Below, in pieces: positions 26,526 to 35,185 of a stretch of DNA of 63,212 bases. The translations under genes were made by a program, and so were the position numbers. Source of the DNA: an uncultured Collinsella sp. (GTDB lineage Bacteria; Actinomycetota; Coriobacteriia; Coriobacteriales; Coriobacteriaceae); the NCBI GenBank assembly GCA_905210085.1, contig CAJLVJ010000004.1:1-63212 (forward strand), given 5' to 3'. A model generated the notes under the pieces. It ran no database searches and was not told the origin of the DNA. It saw nothing but the letters and a program-made list of their open reading frames with translations. The first letter of the stretch is position 1; each line of letters opens with the position of its first letter.

Positions 26526-26867
26526 TTACTCCTCGGCGCCCTCAGCGGCCTCAGCGGCAGCCTTAGCGGCCTCGGCCTCTTTGGCGAGCTGCTTCTTGGA
26601 CTTCTTGACGACGGTCTCGGTCTTCTCGCCCTCGTTGGCAGCCTTGACCAGAGCGGCGACGGCGTCGGTGAGCTGAGCGCCCTTGGACTGCCAGTCGGCG
26701 ATCTTCTCGAGGTCGAGGTTGATGGTCTTGGGGGCGGTCATCGGGTTGTAGCGGCCAACCTCCTCGATGATACGACCGTCACGCGGGGCGCGGGAATCGG
26801 CGACGACGACACGGTAGTACGGACGCTTCTTAGCGCCGTGACGAGCAAGGCGAATCTTGACTGCCAA
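26526..26867 (-). CDS. rpsP: 30S ribosomal protein S16
   Basis: Small-subunit protein S16. The N-terminus AVKIRLARHGAKKRPYYRVVVAD is diagnostic, followed after about residue 80 by a Lys/Ala/Glu-rich tail typical of actinobacterial S16. The start is a TTG at 26867 with GGAGG eight bases upstream; the frame to 26903 would add a non-homologous leader. 113 residues. First gene of the rpsP-khpA-rimM-trmD-lepB operon. Confidence 0.96.
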   Translation of the reverse strand: MAVKIRLARHGAKKRPYYRVVVADSRAPRDGRIIEEVGRYNPMTAPKTINLDLEKIADWQSKGAQLTDAVAALVKAANEGEKTETVVKKSKKQLAKEAEAAKAAAEAAEGAEE

Positions 26868-26923
26868 AGGAAACTCCTCCAACCAAGCAGCTTTAGGCTG
26901 CAACTACAAACAAACAGTTGAAT

Positions 26924-26952
26924 ATAATACGCCATCGACGCGGGCAGGTGAA
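26924..26952 (-). promoter_or_regulatory. Probable promoter of the rpsP operon
   Basis: On the minus strand TTCACC (26947-26952) and TATTAT (26924-26929) are 17 bases apart, giving a leader of about 50 bases before rpsP. The intergenic stretch to the divergent dinB shows no other clear element. Confidence 0.5.
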
Positions 26953-27068
26953 GTCCGTGAGACCAACTTCTTCGGTGTAGTCGAGGGCAAATCCATATCT
27001 TAGACAAGAATTCGGGATTTGCAAGCACATACACGCACCCCACATGAGCTGCGCGGTATACTCATGAC

Positions 27069-28322
27069 ATGGAAAGACGCGAACATACATACGGTTATGA
27101 GGATGCCATGGGCGTCACGCCGCCTCCCTGGACGGGTCCGGCGGTGGGCCTGATGGACCTTGATGCGTTTTTTGCGAGCGTGGAAATGCTCGATCATCCC
27201 GAATGGCGAGGAAAGCCGCTCATCGTGGGCGGAGACGCCGATTCGCGTGGCGTCGTGTCCACGTGTTCGTATGAGGCGCGTCGCTTTGGCGTGCACTCTG
27301 CCATGCCCTCGGCCGAGGCACGGCGTCTGTGTCCTCAGGCCATTTGGACACACGGGCACTTTGACCGCTACCGCGAGGTGAGCGCGCAGGTCATGGCGAT
27401 TCTCGCCGACGAGACCCCGCGTGTTGAGCGCGTATCCATCGACGAAGCCTTTATCGATATCACACCGGGACGCTTTGCGCCCGAAGACCCGCTGCTGGTT
27501 GCGCGGCGTATAAGCGACCGCGTGGCAGGGCTGGGAGTGACGTGCTCCATTGGCGTGGGCTGCAACAAGACGGTCGCAAAGATCGCAAGCGAGCGGGATA
27601 AGCCGTTTGGGCTGACCATCGTGCGCCCCGGAACCGAGCAGCGCTTTTTGGCCGCGCTGCCGGTATCTGCCATGAGTGGCATCGGGCGCTCGGCCGAGGA
27701 GCGACTGCGCCGCATGCGCATCTACACCCTCGGCGAGCTATCACGTGCACCGGAATCCACCTTGGCCTCTATTTTTGGCGTCAACGGCGAGCACATGCGC
27801 CAGCGTGCGCTGGGACTCGAAATCTCCGAAGTCACGAGTCTCGATGAAGAGCGCGAGGTCAAGTCGGTCAGCAATGAACGCACCTTTGCTAAAGATTTGA
27901 CTGAGCGTGGGGATATTGAGGCGGCGATTGCGCTGCTGGGCGAGTCAGTGGGACGCCGTCTGCGCCGTCAGGGACTAACAGGCGCCACGGTAACGCTCAA
28001 GCTCAAGTATTCGTATGGAAACGGTCGCTCGGCACAGCGCCGGCTGCCTCATCCGACCGACGATGAGAACATCTTCGTGGCGGTTGCACTCGAACTGCTC
28101 GGCAACATCTGGCAGGAAGGAATGCACGTTCGCTTAGCAGGCATCGGCATGAGCGACTTCGACCACCAAGGCGGCATCCAGACCGACCTGTTCTGCGAGA
28201 TCGATGACCGCGGAGCCCAATCCAGCGACCGACGCGACCTCTCCGTCGCCATCGACGCCGTCCGAGACAAATTCGGTGACACCGCCCTTTCCTTCGGCCG
28301 CCAATCCCGCTTCAACGATTAA
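27069..28322 (+). CDS. dinB: DNA polymerase IV (Y-family)
   Basis: Error-prone translesion polymerase. The catalytic metal site is visible: VGLMDLDAFFASVE near residue 30 and SIDEAFIDIT near residue 125; helix-hairpin-helix and little-finger domains follow, total 417 residues. The only plus-strand gene in the first 48 kb. ATG 27069 lies six bases after a TATACT box (27057-27062), so the message could be leaderless; alternatively translation starts at ATG 27108, which has GAGG five bases upstream and still precedes the domain. No -35 or clear LexA box is seen. A beta-clamp binding motif is not obvious at the C-terminus. Confidence 0.95.
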   Translation: MERREHTYGYEDAMGVTPPPWTGPAVGLMDLDAFFASVEMLDHPEWRGKPLIVGGDADSRGVVSTCSYEARRFGVHSAMPSAEARRLCPQAIWTHGHFDRYREVSAQVMAILADETPRVERVSIDEAFIDITPGRFAPEDPLLVARRISDRVAGLGVTCSIGVGCNKTVAKIASERDKPFGLTIVRPGTEQRFLAALPVSAMSGIGRSAEERLRRMRIYTLGELSRAPESTLASIFGVNGEHMRQRALGLEISEVTSLDEEREVKSVSNERTFAKDLTERGDIEAAIALLGESVGRRLRRQGLTGATVTLKLKYSYGNGRSAQRRLPHPTDDENIFVAVALELLGNIWQEGMHVRLAGIGMSDFDHQGGIQTDLFCEIDDRGAQSSDRRDLSVAIDAVRDKFGDTALSFGRQSRFND

Positions 28323-28334
28323 CCGCCTTTGGGC

Positions 28335-28377
28335 AAAAAGAAAGCCGGGCAGGTGCGGAAAACCGCACCTGCCCGGC
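28335..28377 (-). terminator. Rho-independent terminator of the rsfS operon
   Basis: A 15-bp perfect stem (28344-28358 with 28363-28377) with an AAAA loop on the plus strand, followed on the minus strand by TTTCTTTTT. It lies between convergent dinB and rsfS; the T tract is on the minus side, but the hairpin may also stop dinB transcripts. Confidence 0.92.
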
Positions 28378-28418
28378 GATATGCGTGAGGGTAGCTAAAC
28401 CCCGTCTCAAATGAGCTA

Positions 28419-28874
28419 CTAGAGGAGGTTGAGGGGGAGCTGGGGAGCGTCACCCCAGAGCTTTTCGAGACGGTAGAAGTCGCGGGCTTCGGGAGTGAAG
28501 ACGTGGACGACAACCGAACCGTAGTCCATAAGCATCCAGGTCTTCTGCTCGCGGCCCTCGATGGAGAACGGATGCTCGCCGCAAGCCTCGGCGACCTTCT
28601 CCTCGATCTCGTCGACGATCGAATCGACCTGGCGGTTGTTGGTACCGGTGGCAAGCACAAAGTAGTCGCACACATCGGAAAGCTCGGTCAGGTCGAGCAC
28701 CTGAACGTCCTCGCCCTTCTTGTCGTAGGCGGCCTGCGCGGCGGCGCGGGCGACATCCTCAGCGGCGACACCGCTCGCGGACAGCGAGGCGGCAGTGCGG
28801 TCGGACGTGGCAGCGAAGCTCTTGTGCTCCACACGTTCAAGAATCTGCTCGTCGGTCATGGTCTCGTCGGCCAT
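28419..28874 (-). CDS. rsfS: Ribosomal silencing factor RsfS
   Basis: Binds L14 and blocks subunit joining in starvation. The core matches the family: VLDLTELSDVCDYFVLATGTNNRQV, then EGREQKTWMLMDYGSVVVHVFTPEARDFYRLEKLWGDAP split over the C-terminal half. The 151 residues include about 35 extra N-terminal residues rich in Ala, Ser and Thr. AGAGG lies six bases before the ATG. Last gene of the obgE-nadD-yqeK-rsfS group. Confidence 0.95.
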   Translation of the reverse strand: MADETMTDEQILERVEHKSFAATSDRTAASLSASGVAAEDVARAAAQAAYDKKGEDVQVLDLTELSDVCDYFVLATGTNNRQVDSIVDEIEEKVAEACGEHPFSIEGREQKTWMLMDYGSVVVHVFTPEARDFYRLEKLWGDAPQLPLNLL

Positions 28875-28901
28875 GGAATACCTCTTTCTAGACAGCCCGA
28901 G

Positions 28902-29510
28902 CTAGCGCAGCTGGGCGTAATGGTTGTAAATCGAAATAGCCGTGGGATAAAGATAGCGCCCGGACTGAATCACATAGACCAAACCCTGCGCAAAACAGGA
29001 GAAGAACAACTCGTCGAGCGTCGACTCCCCCACCATCTTGCGCAGCGCATGTGCATAGTCGCCGTGGCGGTTGGGCTCGATGGCATCGGCCACAAAGACC
29101 ACCATATCGAGCGGCGTCATGTCGCAGGCACCCACGGTGTGACGGTCGACAGCCTGGAAAACGGCCGGCGACAGCCCGGGAAAAAGCTGCGGAAGCTCAT
29201 AGGCGGCAACAGGGCCATGCAAAAGCGGCGTCGCGGCAGAAGGAGAGCCGGCAATCTTAATGCCGTAATGCAGAGCGCGCGTGACCAGCTCGTCGTCGGA
29301 GAGCACTTTGTCCCAGTCATGGATCAGGCCGGCGGCAGCGGCATCAAAGCGGTCAACGCCGTAGACCTCGGCCAGATGAAGTGCGGTCTCGGCAACACCC
29401 AGCGAATGCACATAGCGCTTGCGCTTATCCTTCATGCGAACATCGAGCAGCTCTTGAATGCGCTTGAGCAGCGCGCGCTCATCGCCCTCAAACTGATCCT
29501 CTACCGACAA
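28902..29510 (-). CDS. yqeK: HD-domain hydrolase, YqeK-like (symmetrical Ap4A hydrolase)
   Basis: YqeK enzymes split diadenosine tetraphosphate to two ADP using an iron-type metal centre. The HD motif is in GLIHDWDKV; RYVHSLGVAETALHLAE supplies the first His, and DRHTVGACDMTPLDMVVFVADAIEPNR the rest. 202 residues. The start is TTG 29510 with GGGGG six bases upstream; no ATG or GTG fits. Sits between nadD and rsfS, the standard neighbourhood of yqeK. Confidence 0.93.
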   Translation of the reverse strand: MSVEDQFEGDERALLKRIQELLDVRMKDKRKRYVHSLGVAETALHLAEVYGVDRFDAAAAGLIHDWDKVLSDDELVTRALHYGIKIAGSPSAATPLLHGPVAAYELPQLFPGLSPAVFQAVDRHTVGACDMTPLDMVVFVADAIEPNRHGDYAHALRKMVGESTLDELFFSCFAQGLVYVIQSGRYLYPTAISIYNHYAQLR

Positions 29511-29522
29511 CGTAGACCCCCA

Positions 29523-30200
29523 TCACTCAAAATCTTCTTGGCCCAAATCGGCATATAGCCTGCGTTTGCGAATGTAGCCGAGCACGGACTCGCTCGTAAG
29601 ATAGCGCACGCTCATACCGCGGGCAACTCGCTTACGAATGTTCGTCGAGCTGATCGCCAGCGCCGGAATCTGAATATAGCGCACGTCGAACGGCAGCCCC
29701 GACTCTTTGATTCGGGCACGCGCCGTATCGATATCAAAGCCCGGTCGCGTCGCCGCAATAAAGGTAGCAAGCTCAGCGATTCGTTCGGCATCATGCCAGG
29801 TCACAATATCGATAATCGCGTCGGCGCCCGTAATAAAGTAGAGCTTTACCTGCGGCGGGTAAAAGTCGCGAAGGGCATGAAGCGTATCGGCCGTATAGGT
29901 TACACCCGGACGGTCAATCTCGAACCGGCTCGCCAAAAAGGCCGGGTTCGCAGCGGTGGCGAGGACCGTCATGGCATAACGGTCCTCGGCAGGCGTCACC
30001 GGCTTGTCAAGCTTAAAGGCAGGAGAGCCCGCCGGCATAAAGAGCACAGCGTCCAAGTCGAGCGACTCGCGCGCCTGCTCGGCAGTCACCAAGTGCCCGT
30101 AATGAATCGGGTCGAATGTGCCGCCCATAATGCCGAGCCTAAACTCCCGCCCGTCCTCTAGAGGAAGCTCGGGCAGACCGATTCCACCGCGCAGCGACAT
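29523..30200 (-). CDS. nadD: Nicotinate-nucleotide adenylyltransferase
   Basis: Makes deamido-NAD from nicotinate mononucleotide and ATP. The nucleotidyltransferase motifs GIMGGTFDPIHYGHL and ISSTNIRKRV are present; 225 residues with a 20-residue N-terminal extension. Follows obgE with a three-base gap. Confidence 0.96.
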   Translation of the reverse strand: MSLRGGIGLPELPLEDGREFRLGIMGGTFDPIHYGHLVTAEQARESLDLDAVLFMPAGSPAFKLDKPVTPAEDRYAMTVLATAANPAFLASRFEIDRPGVTYTADTLHALRDFYPPQVKLYFITGADAIIDIVTWHDAERIAELATFIAATRPGFDIDTARARIKESGLPFDVRYIQIPALAISSTNIRKRVARGMSVRYLTSESVLGYIRKRRLYADLGQEDFE

Positions 30201-30203
30201 GGC

Positions 30204-31670
30204 TTACTCGCCCTCCGAGGTCTCGGCATCGTCCGCGGCATCCGCCGCATCGACAACCTCAACGCCCTCATCCGCAGCATCGGCCACGTCAATGGCTTCA
30301 ACGGCAACGTCCTCGCCAGCATCCTCGAGCTCCTCATACTCCGAGAAGTCCTCGGCGCCCTCAAAGTCAAAGGCGCGCTGGCAAATGCGGACCTCGTCGC
30401 CCGCACGGCAACCGGCCTTCTCGAGCGCGTCGTCAACACCCATATGCGCAAACTTATGCTGCAGGTAAATGACGGCTTCCTCGTTTTCCCAGTCGGTCTG
30501 GATGACCATACGCTCAATGGCACGACCGACCACGCGGAAGGCACCGGGCTCTTCCTGAACAATGCGGAAACGCTTCTCACGCTGCAGGCGACGGCGCTCC
30601 CACTCCTCGTCGCGCAGATCGACCGGCTCATCAGCAACCGCCAGCTCGGCGCGCAGCTTAGCCACCTGCTCGCCCACGGCAAGCATCAGCGTGTTGAGAC
30701 CGGCACCCGTCACGGCAGACACGGCAAAGAACATATGGCCGTCGTCGAGCGCTGCACGCTTGAGGTCGGCAATCTTGTCGGCCGTGCCCGGCGCGTCGCA
30801 CTTGTTGGCAACGACGATCTGCGGACGCTCAGAAAGCTCAGCGCCATACTGCTCGAGCTCGCGGTTGATGATGCGATAGTCCTCAACCGGATCGCGATCC
30901 TCAAAACCACCCGTCATGTCAACGACGTGCATGATCAGGGCCGTACGCTCAATGTGGCGCAAGAACTGGTGACCCAGGCCCTTACCCTCGCTCGCGCCTT
31001 CGATAAGACCGGGGACGTCAGCAACGACGTAAGAATATTCGCCGGCACGCACCATGCCGAGGTTCGGCACGAGCGTGGTAAACGGGTAGTCGGCAATCTT
31101 GGGGCGGGCGGCACTCATGCGCGCAATGAGCGATGACTTACCCACCGAGGGAAAGCCCACAAGCGCGGCATCGGCCATAAGCTTCATCTCGAGCTCAATC
31201 CAGTGCTCCTCGGCCGGTTCGCCCAGCTGAGCGAACGCGGGCGCGCGGCGCACCGACGTCACAAAGTGCGTGTTGCCCAGGCCGCCGGCACCGCCGGGCG
31301 CCACGACGACGCGCTCGCCATCGTGCACCAGATCGGCAATCTCGAACATCGGGGTCTGCGTCTCGGGGTCGAGCTCCCGCACCACGGTACCCATAGGGAC
31401 CTTGAGAATCAGGTCCTCGCCGCTCTTGCCGTTACGACGGGCACCCTGTCCGTGCGTGCCGCGCTCGGCGCGGAAGTGATGCTTAAAACGGTAATCGATC
31501 AGCGAAGACAGCTGAGCATCGGCCTGGATGACGACATTGCCGCCACGACCGCCGTCGCCGCCATCGGGGCCGCCCTTGGGAACAAATGCCTCGCGCCTAA
31601 ACGACATGCATCCGGCTCCGCCGTCGCCGCCGCACACGTTAATGCGGCTGATATCGGTGAACTGTGACAA
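30204..31670 (-). CDS. obgE: GTPase Obg
   Basis: Essential ribosome-assembly and stress GTPase. It has the glycine-rich Obg fold at the N-terminus (GGDGGAGCMSFRREAFVPKG), the G domain with Walker A GFPSVGKSSL near residue 167 and NKCD, an OCT domain (about residues 340-425), and a long acidic Asp/Glu/Ala tail (about 430-488). Downstream of rplU-rpmA, but separated from rpmA by a terminator-like hairpin. Confidence 0.97.
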   Translation of the reverse strand: MSQFTDISRINVCGGDGGAGCMSFRREAFVPKGGPDGGDGGRGGNVVIQADAQLSSLIDYRFKHHFRAERGTHGQGARRNGKSGEDLILKVPMGTVVRELDPETQTPMFEIADLVHDGERVVVAPGGAGGLGNTHFVTSVRRAPAFAQLGEPAEEHWIELEMKLMADAALVGFPSVGKSSLIARMSAARPKIADYPFTTLVPNLGMVRAGEYSYVVADVPGLIEGASEGKGLGHQFLRHIERTALIMHVVDMTGGFEDRDPVEDYRIINRELEQYGAELSERPQIVVANKCDAPGTADKIADLKRAALDDGHMFFAVSAVTGAGLNTLMLAVGEQVAKLRAELAVADEPVDLRDEEWERRRLQREKRFRIVQEEPGAFRVVGRAIERMVIQTDWENEEAVIYLQHKFAHMGVDDALEKAGCRAGDEVRICQRAFDFEGAEDFSEYEELEDAGEDVAVEAIDVADAADEGVEVVDAADAADDAETSEGE

Positions 31671-31686
31671 CAGAATCGCCTCCTAC

Positions 31687-31730
31687 AAAAAAGAGGGAGA
31701 CCCTTGAATCCTAAAACTCAAGTGCCTCCC
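31687..31730 (-). terminator. Terminator or attenuator between rpmA and obgE
   Basis: An imperfect hairpin (GGGAG 31695-31699 with CTCCC 31726-31730, and CTTG/CAAG inside) is followed on the minus strand by CTCTTTTTTG. It would let rplU-rpmA be transcribed in excess of obgE and the genes after it. Confidence 0.7.
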
Positions 31731-31755
31731 ACATATGTGCTCTATGAAGGGTGAA

Positions 31756-32013
31756 TTACGCGTTCGCGAGCGGGCGTACGCTGACCCTGTGCTTGATACC
31801 CTTGTGGAACTCAACGGTACCGTCGACCAGCGCGAACAGCGTGTCGTCCTTACCACGGCCAACGTTCTCACCCGGGTGGATGTGCGTGCCGTGCTGACGG
31901 ACGAGAATCGTGCCCGTGGTTACCGTCTGGCCGGCATAGCGCTTCGTGCCAAGGCGCTGACCGCGGGAGTCACGGCCATTACGGGAGGAACCGAGTCCTT
32001 TTTTGTGTGCCAT
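31756..32013 (-). CDS. rpmA: 50S ribosomal protein L27
   Basis: Large-subunit protein near the peptidyl-transferase centre. The N-terminus AHKKGLGSSRNGRDSRGQRLG is typical; 85 residues. There is no Firmicutes-type cleaved N-terminal extension. It follows rplU. Confidence 0.97.
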   Translation of the reverse strand: MAHKKGLGSSRNGRDSRGQRLGTKRYAGQTVTTGTILVRQHGTHIHPGENVGRGKDDTLFALVDGTVEFHKGIKHRVSVRPLANA

Positions 32014-32046
32014 TGTGTATACCTACTCTTTCGTTACGAGTGTAAT

Positions 32047-32421
32047 CTACTCGGCGACGGGAGCCTCGGCAACAGCCTCAGCCTCTGCCTTGACAGCCTT
32101 CTTGGCGCGGGAGGTAGCCTGAACCTTCACGATCTTCAGCTTGGTGAGCTGCTGACGGTGACCCTTCAGACGACGATAGCGCTTGCGCTTGTGGAACTTG
32201 AAGACCAGCTGCTTCTCGCCCTTGAACTGCTCAACGATCTGAGCGGTAACCTTGGCCTTGGCCAGCTTGTCGGGATCGGTGACGATCTTCTTACCATCGT
32301 TGAGGAAGATAACCGGCAGGGTGACCTTGTCGCCCTCATTGCCCTCGATCTTCTCGACGGTGATGACATCGTCGGTGGCGACCTTGTACTGCTTGCCGCC
32401 CGTGTTAACGATTGCGTACAT
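32047..32421 (-). CDS. rplU: 50S ribosomal protein L21
   Basis: Large-subunit protein L21. MYAIVNTGGKQYKV at the N-terminus and the basic block FKFHKRKRYRRLKGHRQ are diagnostic; 124 residues with an Ala/Glu-rich tail. ATG 32421 matches the family; the frame to 32442 adds seven residues without support. Confidence 0.97.
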   Translation of the reverse strand: MYAIVNTGGKQYKVATDDVITVEKIEGNEGDKVTLPVIFLNDGKKIVTDPDKLAKAKVTAQIVEQFKGEKQLVFKFHKRKRYRRLKGHRQQLTKLKIVKVQATSRAKKAVKAEAEAVAEAPVAE

Positions 32422-32463
32422 GTTTACTTGCCCTTCATGCATCAGTTAGTGCAACAGCCGAAT

Positions 32464-32492
32464 ATAGTAGCAGGCGAAAATACCCCCGTCAA
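32464..32492 (-). promoter_or_regulatory. Promoter of rplU-rpmA
   Basis: On the minus strand TTGACG (32487-32492) and TACTAT (32464-32469) are separated by exactly 17 bases. The -35 box overlaps the last codons of the upstream gene. The leader before rplU is about 35 bases. Confidence 0.75.
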
Positions 32493-33301
32493 CGAGTATG
32501 TGGAGCAAATCCACAAGTTCGCACAGGTATGGGGCTGACGAGTCGGCCCTCGTCGTCCTCGCATGCTTGATTCTGACGCTCGACATCGTAGGAGCAGATG
32601 GTCACGAGGTCTTGCATACCGGTGGAAACAATAGGTGCATCCACGCCCGGGGTCAAGCCCTGCAACAAAACATCAGCAGCAGAAAGCAAAATTTCCGGAC
32701 GCATGGAGCCCTCGTTGTCGGCATGGGTGTCGAGCATGAGCACCAAATGGTCTGGGCGCTCCCCCGCCGTGAGCTCATAACCCACGAGCGTGTGATCCAA
32801 ATCCAAGCGCTTGCTCTTTTTGCCGCGCGCGTAGTCGATGCCGTGGCCCGCGCGCAGCGTGTCGATCGCACGACGCACCTCGTCGGCGCTTACGGGCGCC
32901 TCGGGATCCAAGTGCAGGTCGATGCGATACGACAGGCGCGTGAGCTGCGCCGTCAACGCCGGCGTGCGCACGTCGATGTACGCCGCCTCGATGGGCGCCA
33001 GATCGGCCGGAGACGCCGCAGCCAGGCGCCCAAACGCCTCGTCGAGCGCCACGAACTCGGTCATAAACAGGTCATACCACTCGCAGGTCGACGACGTACC
33101 CACCGGCAGCGCCGAAGAGAAGCCCACGCGCATGTGCGGAGAGAAGCCCTGCGTGACGGCATAGGGAAGTCCCGCACGGCGCACGATGCGCTCAATGGTA
33201 TGGATTACTTCGAGATGGCCCAGGTACTTAAGGCGATCGCGCTTGCCATAGCGAACACGAAGCCTAAAGAGCGAGGGGTTGTCGGTCAGGCGCTCACTCA
33301 T
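32489..33301 (-). CDS. TIGR03936-type radical-SAM-associated protein (DUF2344)
   Basis: Family of unknown biochemical role, almost always next to a TIGR03960 radical SAM protein. The N-terminus LRVRYGKRDRLKYLGHLEVI and the GFSPHMRVGFSSALPVG block are characteristic. 270 residues. Its ATG overlaps the stop of the upstream radical SAM gene (ATGA), so the two are made together. A role in RNA modification has been suspected for the pair because of frequent linkage to RNase E/G and L21, but it is not shown. Confidence 0.88.
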   Translation of the reverse strand: MSERLTDNPSLFRLRVRYGKRDRLKYLGHLEVIHTIERIVRRAGLPYAVTQGFSPHMRVGFSSALPVGTSSTCEWYDLFMTEFVALDEAFGRLAAASPADLAPIEAAYIDVRTPALTAQLTRLSYRIDLHLDPEAPVSADEVRRAIDTLRAGHGIDYARGKKSKRLDLDHTLVGYELTAGERPDHLVLMLDTHADNEGSMRPEILLSAADVLLQGLTPGVDAPIVSTGMQDLVTICSYDVERQNQACEDDEGRLVSPIPVRTCGFAPHTR

Positions 33302-35175
33302 GCGCGATCACCCATCAATACATTCTTGGCGTGGAGCGTGGGGCAGATCCCGCAGCCGGTGCACGACGTACGGGTACAGTCGGGAGTCGTGACGCCCTCG
33401 AGCGAGCGACGGTACTCGCGCTCGAGGAAGCCGCGCGTGCAGCCGGGGCTCACGTGCTCCCACGGCAGGCGCCAGTCCAACTCGTAGGGCAGGTGCACGA
33501 GCTCATTGAGGTCGATGCCGTTTTTGGCAGCAGCTTCCTTCCAGTTATCGAGCGAGAAATGCTCTACCCAGGCGTCAAAGCGAGAGCCCGAGCGCCAAGC
33601 ATCGATGATGACGGGCGTCATGTCACGACCGGCGCGGGAAAGCGCGGCCTCGATGAGCGAGGTCTCGGCATCGTGGTAATGCACGCGGACGGCACGGTTG
33701 CGAACGCTCGTGATGAGTAGCTTCTGGCGACGCTTGACGTCGTCGTAGTCGAGCTGCGGGCACCACTGGAACGGCGTGGCAGCCTTGGGGATAAAGACCG
33801 AAACCGAGATGGACACCGAGATCGAGCCACGACGAGCCTTGGGCACCACGGAACGACCGAGCTCCAGCACGTGATCGGCCAGATTGGCGATGGCCACGAT
33901 GTCCTCGTCGCGCTCGCCGGGAAGGCCCATCATAAAGTAGAGCTTCATGCGGTTCCAGCCGGCCTCGAAGGCCGCCTTGGCCGCACGGTCCAGGTCCTCC
34001 TCGGTCACGTTCTTGTTAATGATGTCGCGCATGCGCTGGCTGCCGGCCTCGGGCGCGAACGTCAGTCCGCCCTTCTTTTCGCCGGCGACCGACTCGGCCA
34101 TATCCACGCCAAACGAATCCAGGCGCTGCGAGGGAATGGACACGCGAATGCCCGTATCTTCCAGACGGCGGTTCAGGCGACCGAGTACATCGCGGATGCA
34201 GGAGTGATCGGTGGTCGAAAGCGAGGTCAGCGACACCTCGTCATAGCCGGTCTTTTCCAGACCCTGAATCACCGACGAGACGATCTGGTCGGCCGAGCGC
34301 TCGCGCACTGGGCGATACGTCATGCCGGCCTGACAAAAACGACAGCCGCGGGCGCAGCCGCGCAGGATCTCGATAGACAGGCGGTCGTGAACCAGCTGCG
34401 CATAGGGCACGCACGACTGCGACAGCGGATTCGTGGCGCCGAAATCCTCAACGACGCGCTTGTAGACCACGGTCGGCGCATCCTTGCCTTCACGCGGCAC
34501 GGTGTAGCCATGCGGCGAGCAGGGCTCGTCGTGACGAACCTCATAGAGCGACGGCACGTAGTTGCCGGCAATGGATGCAAGCTGCTCAACAATCTGCGCG
34601 CGCGGGACCCCTTCGTCACGCAGGCGGCGATGCAGCTGGCAGGTCTCGAGCAGCGATTCCTCGCCCTCACCGATGAGGATAACATCGAAGAGGGCCGCGT
34701 ACGGCTCGGGGTTGTACACCGAGGGGCCGCCGGCGATGATAATGGGGTCGTCCTCGGTGCGGTCGGCCGCTAACAGCGGAATGCCAGCGAGGTCGAGTGC
34801 CTCGAGGAAGTTCGTCACCGCCATCTCGTGCGGCACATGCAGGCCGACGATATCGAACGAAGCGACCGGCGCTGCACCCTCGAGCGAGAGCAGCGGAATG
34901 CCTGCCTCGCGCATGGCGTCACCCATATCGGGCCACGGCACATAGCCGCGCTCGCAGGAGATGCCCTCGGCCTGGTTAAGGATGTTGTAGAGGATGGCAA
35001 TGCCCTGGTTGGGCAGACCGACCTCGTACACATCCGGGTAGATCAGGCAGCAACGATAATCAGCATCGGCCTTGGAAAGCGTGCCCCACTCGTGATCGAT
35101 ATAGCGACTCGGCTTCTCGACCTTGGCGAGCAACGGCTCAATTAAATGAAAACAGTCTTGGTATGCAACGCGCAA
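33298..35175 (-). CDS. TIGR03960-type B12-binding-domain/radical SAM protein
   Basis: Probable radical SAM enzyme of unknown substrate. The N-terminal half (about residues 40-200) resembles a cobalamin-binding fold; the cluster motif is CARGCRFC near residue 288 (ILRGCARGCRFCQAG). The C-terminus has a second Cys-rich segment (CTRTSCTGCGICPTLHAK). 625 residues. The start is TTG 35175 with AGGGG seven bases upstream. Partner TIGR03936 follows with a four-base overlap. No RNase E/G gene is present between the pair and rplU, unlike many genomes. Confidence 0.88.
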   Translation of the reverse strand: MRVAYQDCFHLIEPLLAKVEKPSRYIDHEWGTLSKADADYRCCLIYPDVYEVGLPNQGIAILYNILNQAEGISCERGYVPWPDMGDAMREAGIPLLSLEGAAPVASFDIVGLHVPHEMAVTNFLEALDLAGIPLLAADRTEDDPIIIAGGPSVYNPEPYAALFDVILIGEGEESLLETCQLHRRLRDEGVPRAQIVEQLASIAGNYVPSLYEVRHDEPCSPHGYTVPREGKDAPTVVYKRVVEDFGATNPLSQSCVPYAQLVHDRLSIEILRGCARGCRFCQAGMTYRPVRERSADQIVSSVIQGLEKTGYDEVSLTSLSTTDHSCIRDVLGRLNRRLEDTGIRVSIPSQRLDSFGVDMAESVAGEKKGGLTFAPEAGSQRMRDIINKNVTEEDLDRAAKAAFEAGWNRMKLYFMMGLPGERDEDIVAIANLADHVLELGRSVVPKARRGSISVSISVSVFIPKAATPFQWCPQLDYDDVKRRQKLLITSVRNRAVRVHYHDAETSLIEAALSRAGRDMTPVIIDAWRSGSRFDAWVEHFSLDNWKEAAAKNGIDLNELVHLPYELDWRLPWEHVSPGCTRGFLEREYRRSLEGVTTPDCTRTSCTGCGICPTLHAKNVLMGDRA

Positions 35176-35185
35176 CGGAAAACCC

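Noticed and set aside
27069..27100. A LexA/SOS box at the dinB start
   Set aside because: CGAAC and GGTT occur nearby but spacing and half-sites do not fit the known actinobacterial consensus.
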